This document shows positions 23,001-23,864 of a stretch of DNA of 23,864 nucleotides, piece after piece. Under the pieces are notes generated by a model. That model saw nothing but the letters and a program-made list of their open reading frames with translations. It had not been told where the DNA came from and did not search any database. The stretch covers positions 1 to 23,864 of the forward strand of contig QNAR01000005.1 of the NCBI GenBank assembly GCA_003643975.1, given 5' to 3'. Origin of the DNA: Thermotogae bacterium (GTDB lineage Bacteria > Thermotogota > Thermotogae > Petrotogales > Kosmotogaceae). A program made the translations under genes and the position numbers. Position 1 is the stretch's first letter, and every line of letters starts with the position of its first letter.

Positions 23001-23864
23001 GCTCGTGTTGTATTATCACCGGTTTCTGGTTCTACATTATCTGAAATAATTGGCGAATTAGGCCTGGACATATCATTGCATGAAACAGATAGTGGACTCG
23101 TTGCCACGGGAACACCTTCACAACTTGGAGAGCTGGAAAGCTTGCTCGATAGTTTAAAAGGTCTACCAGAAATGCCAGAAAGCAAATACGCACTGGTAGC
23201 ACCCTTGACCCAATATACTGCAAAGCAAATTGAAGAGCAATTCAAATCACTGCAATTAAATGTAACAGTCTTTGATAGTTATCCCTTTGGCCTTATCCTG
23301 ATAGGAACGGCTTCCGATGTTGAGAGAGCAGTTCAATTTGTGGATTATTTGAGAAAATACGAAAAAACCAGAACGGAGATATATGAACTCCCGCCATCAG
23401 TAACTTACGAAAATGTTGAAAGCCTTTTGAAAACCCTGGGATTTAACCTATCCCTTTCAACCATTGGAAATACTGTTGTGATCACAGGAAAAGAAGAAGA
23501 TGTGGCTGTTGCTCTCTCCCTGCTTTCAAATCTCGCTGAAAAAGTCGAAAAAACGGGGTTCGCCTACAAACTGGTTTCAAGACCTCTGGGTACTTCTGTA
23601 GAAGAGCTTGAGAGTACCCTTAATAAATTGGGTTATAACGTTAGCCTTATGGATTTTGCCGGTTCAATAGTTATCTTAGGTACGCCAGAAGCTGTAAAAG
23701 GAGCTGAAAAGTTCATCGAATATATAAACCCCCAAACAGGTGAAACCGCGACGGCAACGGAAGAGCCGAGGGGGCACAGCTTTGTGGAGCTACCGGCAGG
23801 ATACAGTGCCGAAGACCTGCAAACGATACTGAGGAAGATAGGGATAAACGTAGACGTGGTAGTG
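20037..23864 (+). CDS. Giant secretin-like periplasmic protein, PilQ/GspD-related, 3' end missing
   Basis: The frame is open from GTG 20037 to the window end, 1276 codons with no stop. GGGGTGAT (20025-20032) is the ribosome-binding site. The N-terminus is a signal peptide (RK then ILATLLVLAAVVLLF). An AMIN-like beta region follows (about 38-126), which in PilQ binds peptidoglycan. Next is an N0/STN-like domain (about 137-208, with DLSYVVTPSVKNFELNIGF and FTDGTLYIGT). The rest is mainly a tandem array of ring-building-like domains, clearest from residue 574 on, interrupted by Thr-rich linkers at about 966-988 and 1234-1246. Secretins form outer-membrane channels for pili or secreted proteins. 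The membrane barrel is not in the visible part and should lie downstream if this is a true secretin. Confidence 0.75.
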   Translation, partial: MRKILATLLVLAAVVLLFPNSLKTLVPSMDEQSTSITLTFTSTVTEFDYEFQANPSKTIYSLTLYNVEGKNMDLPLRAGPVEGLWTRDLEGKYTISVALLIPAKREPEIFIKGNSIILKFWRSNIKVSIDKFSTFGMKLDSAVAYLMSDEILDLSYVVTPSVKNFELNIGFTSTYPEDVLRNIFISLGDKISYAYFTDGTLYIGTPEEVKKVVNAFWRIYTGIDINQGTDGQNQLEALRAALPIDAFLEYIPNESTLLAFGDLETHMMISELLTSAYVKTEYVVEDDLKGLYNNFLDVAQKVNNALFDSKISITSVPELRRLILTGDKRNVERLKEYLDNFAKMQRSEAEKSRLKELTVNLPENFRIVEDVLTNDHGSVVSIVDMMIELLKGYIPEEKIHVDRTFEGIGKVTFRIPEAYVDILKDIVSDISIKAQNIGYKIIQTKYIDPLIVEHVQNLASVKIELLGEKGGYIIKGVKRNIDVAEYLISEFSGGSLQNVEGKFIQLRSSEDFDVVQGFLQKAFQKKGLSSEDYAVESIAGRLVYIEAPSDILKSVLEELGHYEKELFSEALEEFIELPVSVYEGGVGQLLDAMFKEQVSYTYITSAELLIIRGNREDIERVKSFIAKVRPGIEGRLKASGSTGERISVFISSIPGWDVEKFETYFQQFLGEEVFAAVKVIAADAGYYVIAEKNVTESIRNEVERLREIESPYYSTVENIPPVQELMGLFDNLGISVNIMPVDSKYIIVGSRDNVLKAQNLLEQIQSGYAKTSSATQTVQQNMLYEFVDIPEDSISDFQGILNKLGINVELVKSPTGILAIGFPDALDRAESTINDILQRRVEEKDKVSEKYAVLHKIPGVDLEALKSLVSSFSYNISMVPVADSIVAVGAEEDIKAFLNLYQELSSTDKSFAFIEKKLSLQEIQNIINTFELQLKLLEVPGNFVVYGDPAAINTLMRLVEKVVSESTPIETTTTATVESTPATSELKEARVVLSPVSGSTLSEIIGELGLDISLHETDSGLVATGTPSQLGELESLLDSLKGLPEMPESKYALVAPLTQYTAKQIEEQFKSLQLNVTVFDSYPFGLILIGTASDVERAVQFVDYLRKYEKTRTEIYELPPSVTYENVESLLKTLGFNLSLSTIGNTVVITGKEEDVAVALSLLSNLAEKVEKTGFAYKLVSRPLGTSVEELESTLNKLGYNVSLMDFAGSIVILGTPEAVKGAEKFIEYINPQTGETATATEEPRGHSFVELPAGYSAEDLQTILRKIGINVDVVV
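21756..23864 (+). repeat. Tandem ring-building-like domain array in the giant secretin-like gene
   Basis: Protein-level repeats of about 55-65 residues share one pattern: a strand, a helix ending in a form of L-x-x-L-G-hydrophobic-N-V, a strand pair with a form of hydrophobic-I-x-G, then a helix beginning E-D-V. By eye they lie at residues 574-631, 645-711, 712-768, 781-840, 849-906, 909-965, 989-1043, 1049-1109, 1111-1170, 1174-1233 and 1247 onward (cut). The best examples read LGINVELV, LGFNLSLS and LGYNVSLM, with IVILGTPEAVKGA in the last full unit. More divergent units precede 574 (about 446-495). The pattern is that of secretin N1-type domains; the DNA itself is not noticeably repetitive. 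Confidence 0.7.

Noticed and set aside
1..23864. tRNA, rRNA, CRISPR arrays, insertion sequences, attachment sites
   Set aside because: No cloverleaf-like sequence, spaced direct repeats, transposase motifs or terminal inverted repeats were seen.

Overview
The window looks like chromosomal DNA from a member of the Thermotogota, probably the Kosmotoga/Mesotoga group. The call rests on several things read by eye: zinc-ribbon versions of L24, S4, S14 and adenylate kinase, the order rplQ-rho-ROK glucokinase, an endonuclease V whose catalytic residues fall at the Thermotoga maritima numbers, strong AGGAGG ribosome-binding sites, and moderate G+C. This assignment is an inference from protein character; no database was searched.

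Positions 1-10858 are the distal part of a large ribosomal-protein operon, all on the + strand: rplP (partial)-rpmC-rpsQ-rplN-rplX-rplE-rpsZ-rpsH-rplF-rplR-rpsE-rpmD-rplO-secY-adk-map-infA-rpmJ-rpsM-rpsK-rpsD-rpoA-rplQ. Genes overlap or are separated by a few bases. The exception is the 65-base rpsD-rpoA gap, which holds a short in-frame leader ORF and a hairpin covering the only good Shine-Dalgarno. The operon ends in a clear intrinsic terminator just after rplQ.

Positions 10885-13475 hold a promoter, rho (with a long charged N-terminal extension and a GC-rich hairpin on its start codon) and a ROK-family sugar kinase. On the - strand, nfi (endonuclease V) overlaps the kinase tail to tail by 14 bases. 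Its promoter is interleaved with a candidate promoter for dnaN, which points the other way.

Positions 14215-23864 look like one long + strand unit: dnaN (sliding clamp), ispF (isoprenoid pathway), then a type IV pilus/type II secretion-like assembly set. In order these are a PilC/GspF platform protein, a small pseudopilin-like protein without a leader peptide, PilM-, PilN-, PilO- and PilP/GspC-like proteins, and a very large secretin-like protein. The last runs off the window after 1276 codons. It starts with a signal peptide, an AMIN-like region and an N0/STN-like domain, then carries at least nine and perhaps fifteen or more tandem ring-building-like domains, far more than ordinary secretins. 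It is the most unusual object in the window. My hypothesis is that it forms a very long periplasmic channel suited to the distended, sheath-covered (toga) envelope of these bacteria. There are no tRNA, rRNA, CRISPR or mobile elements, and no gene-free stretch longer than 300 bases.
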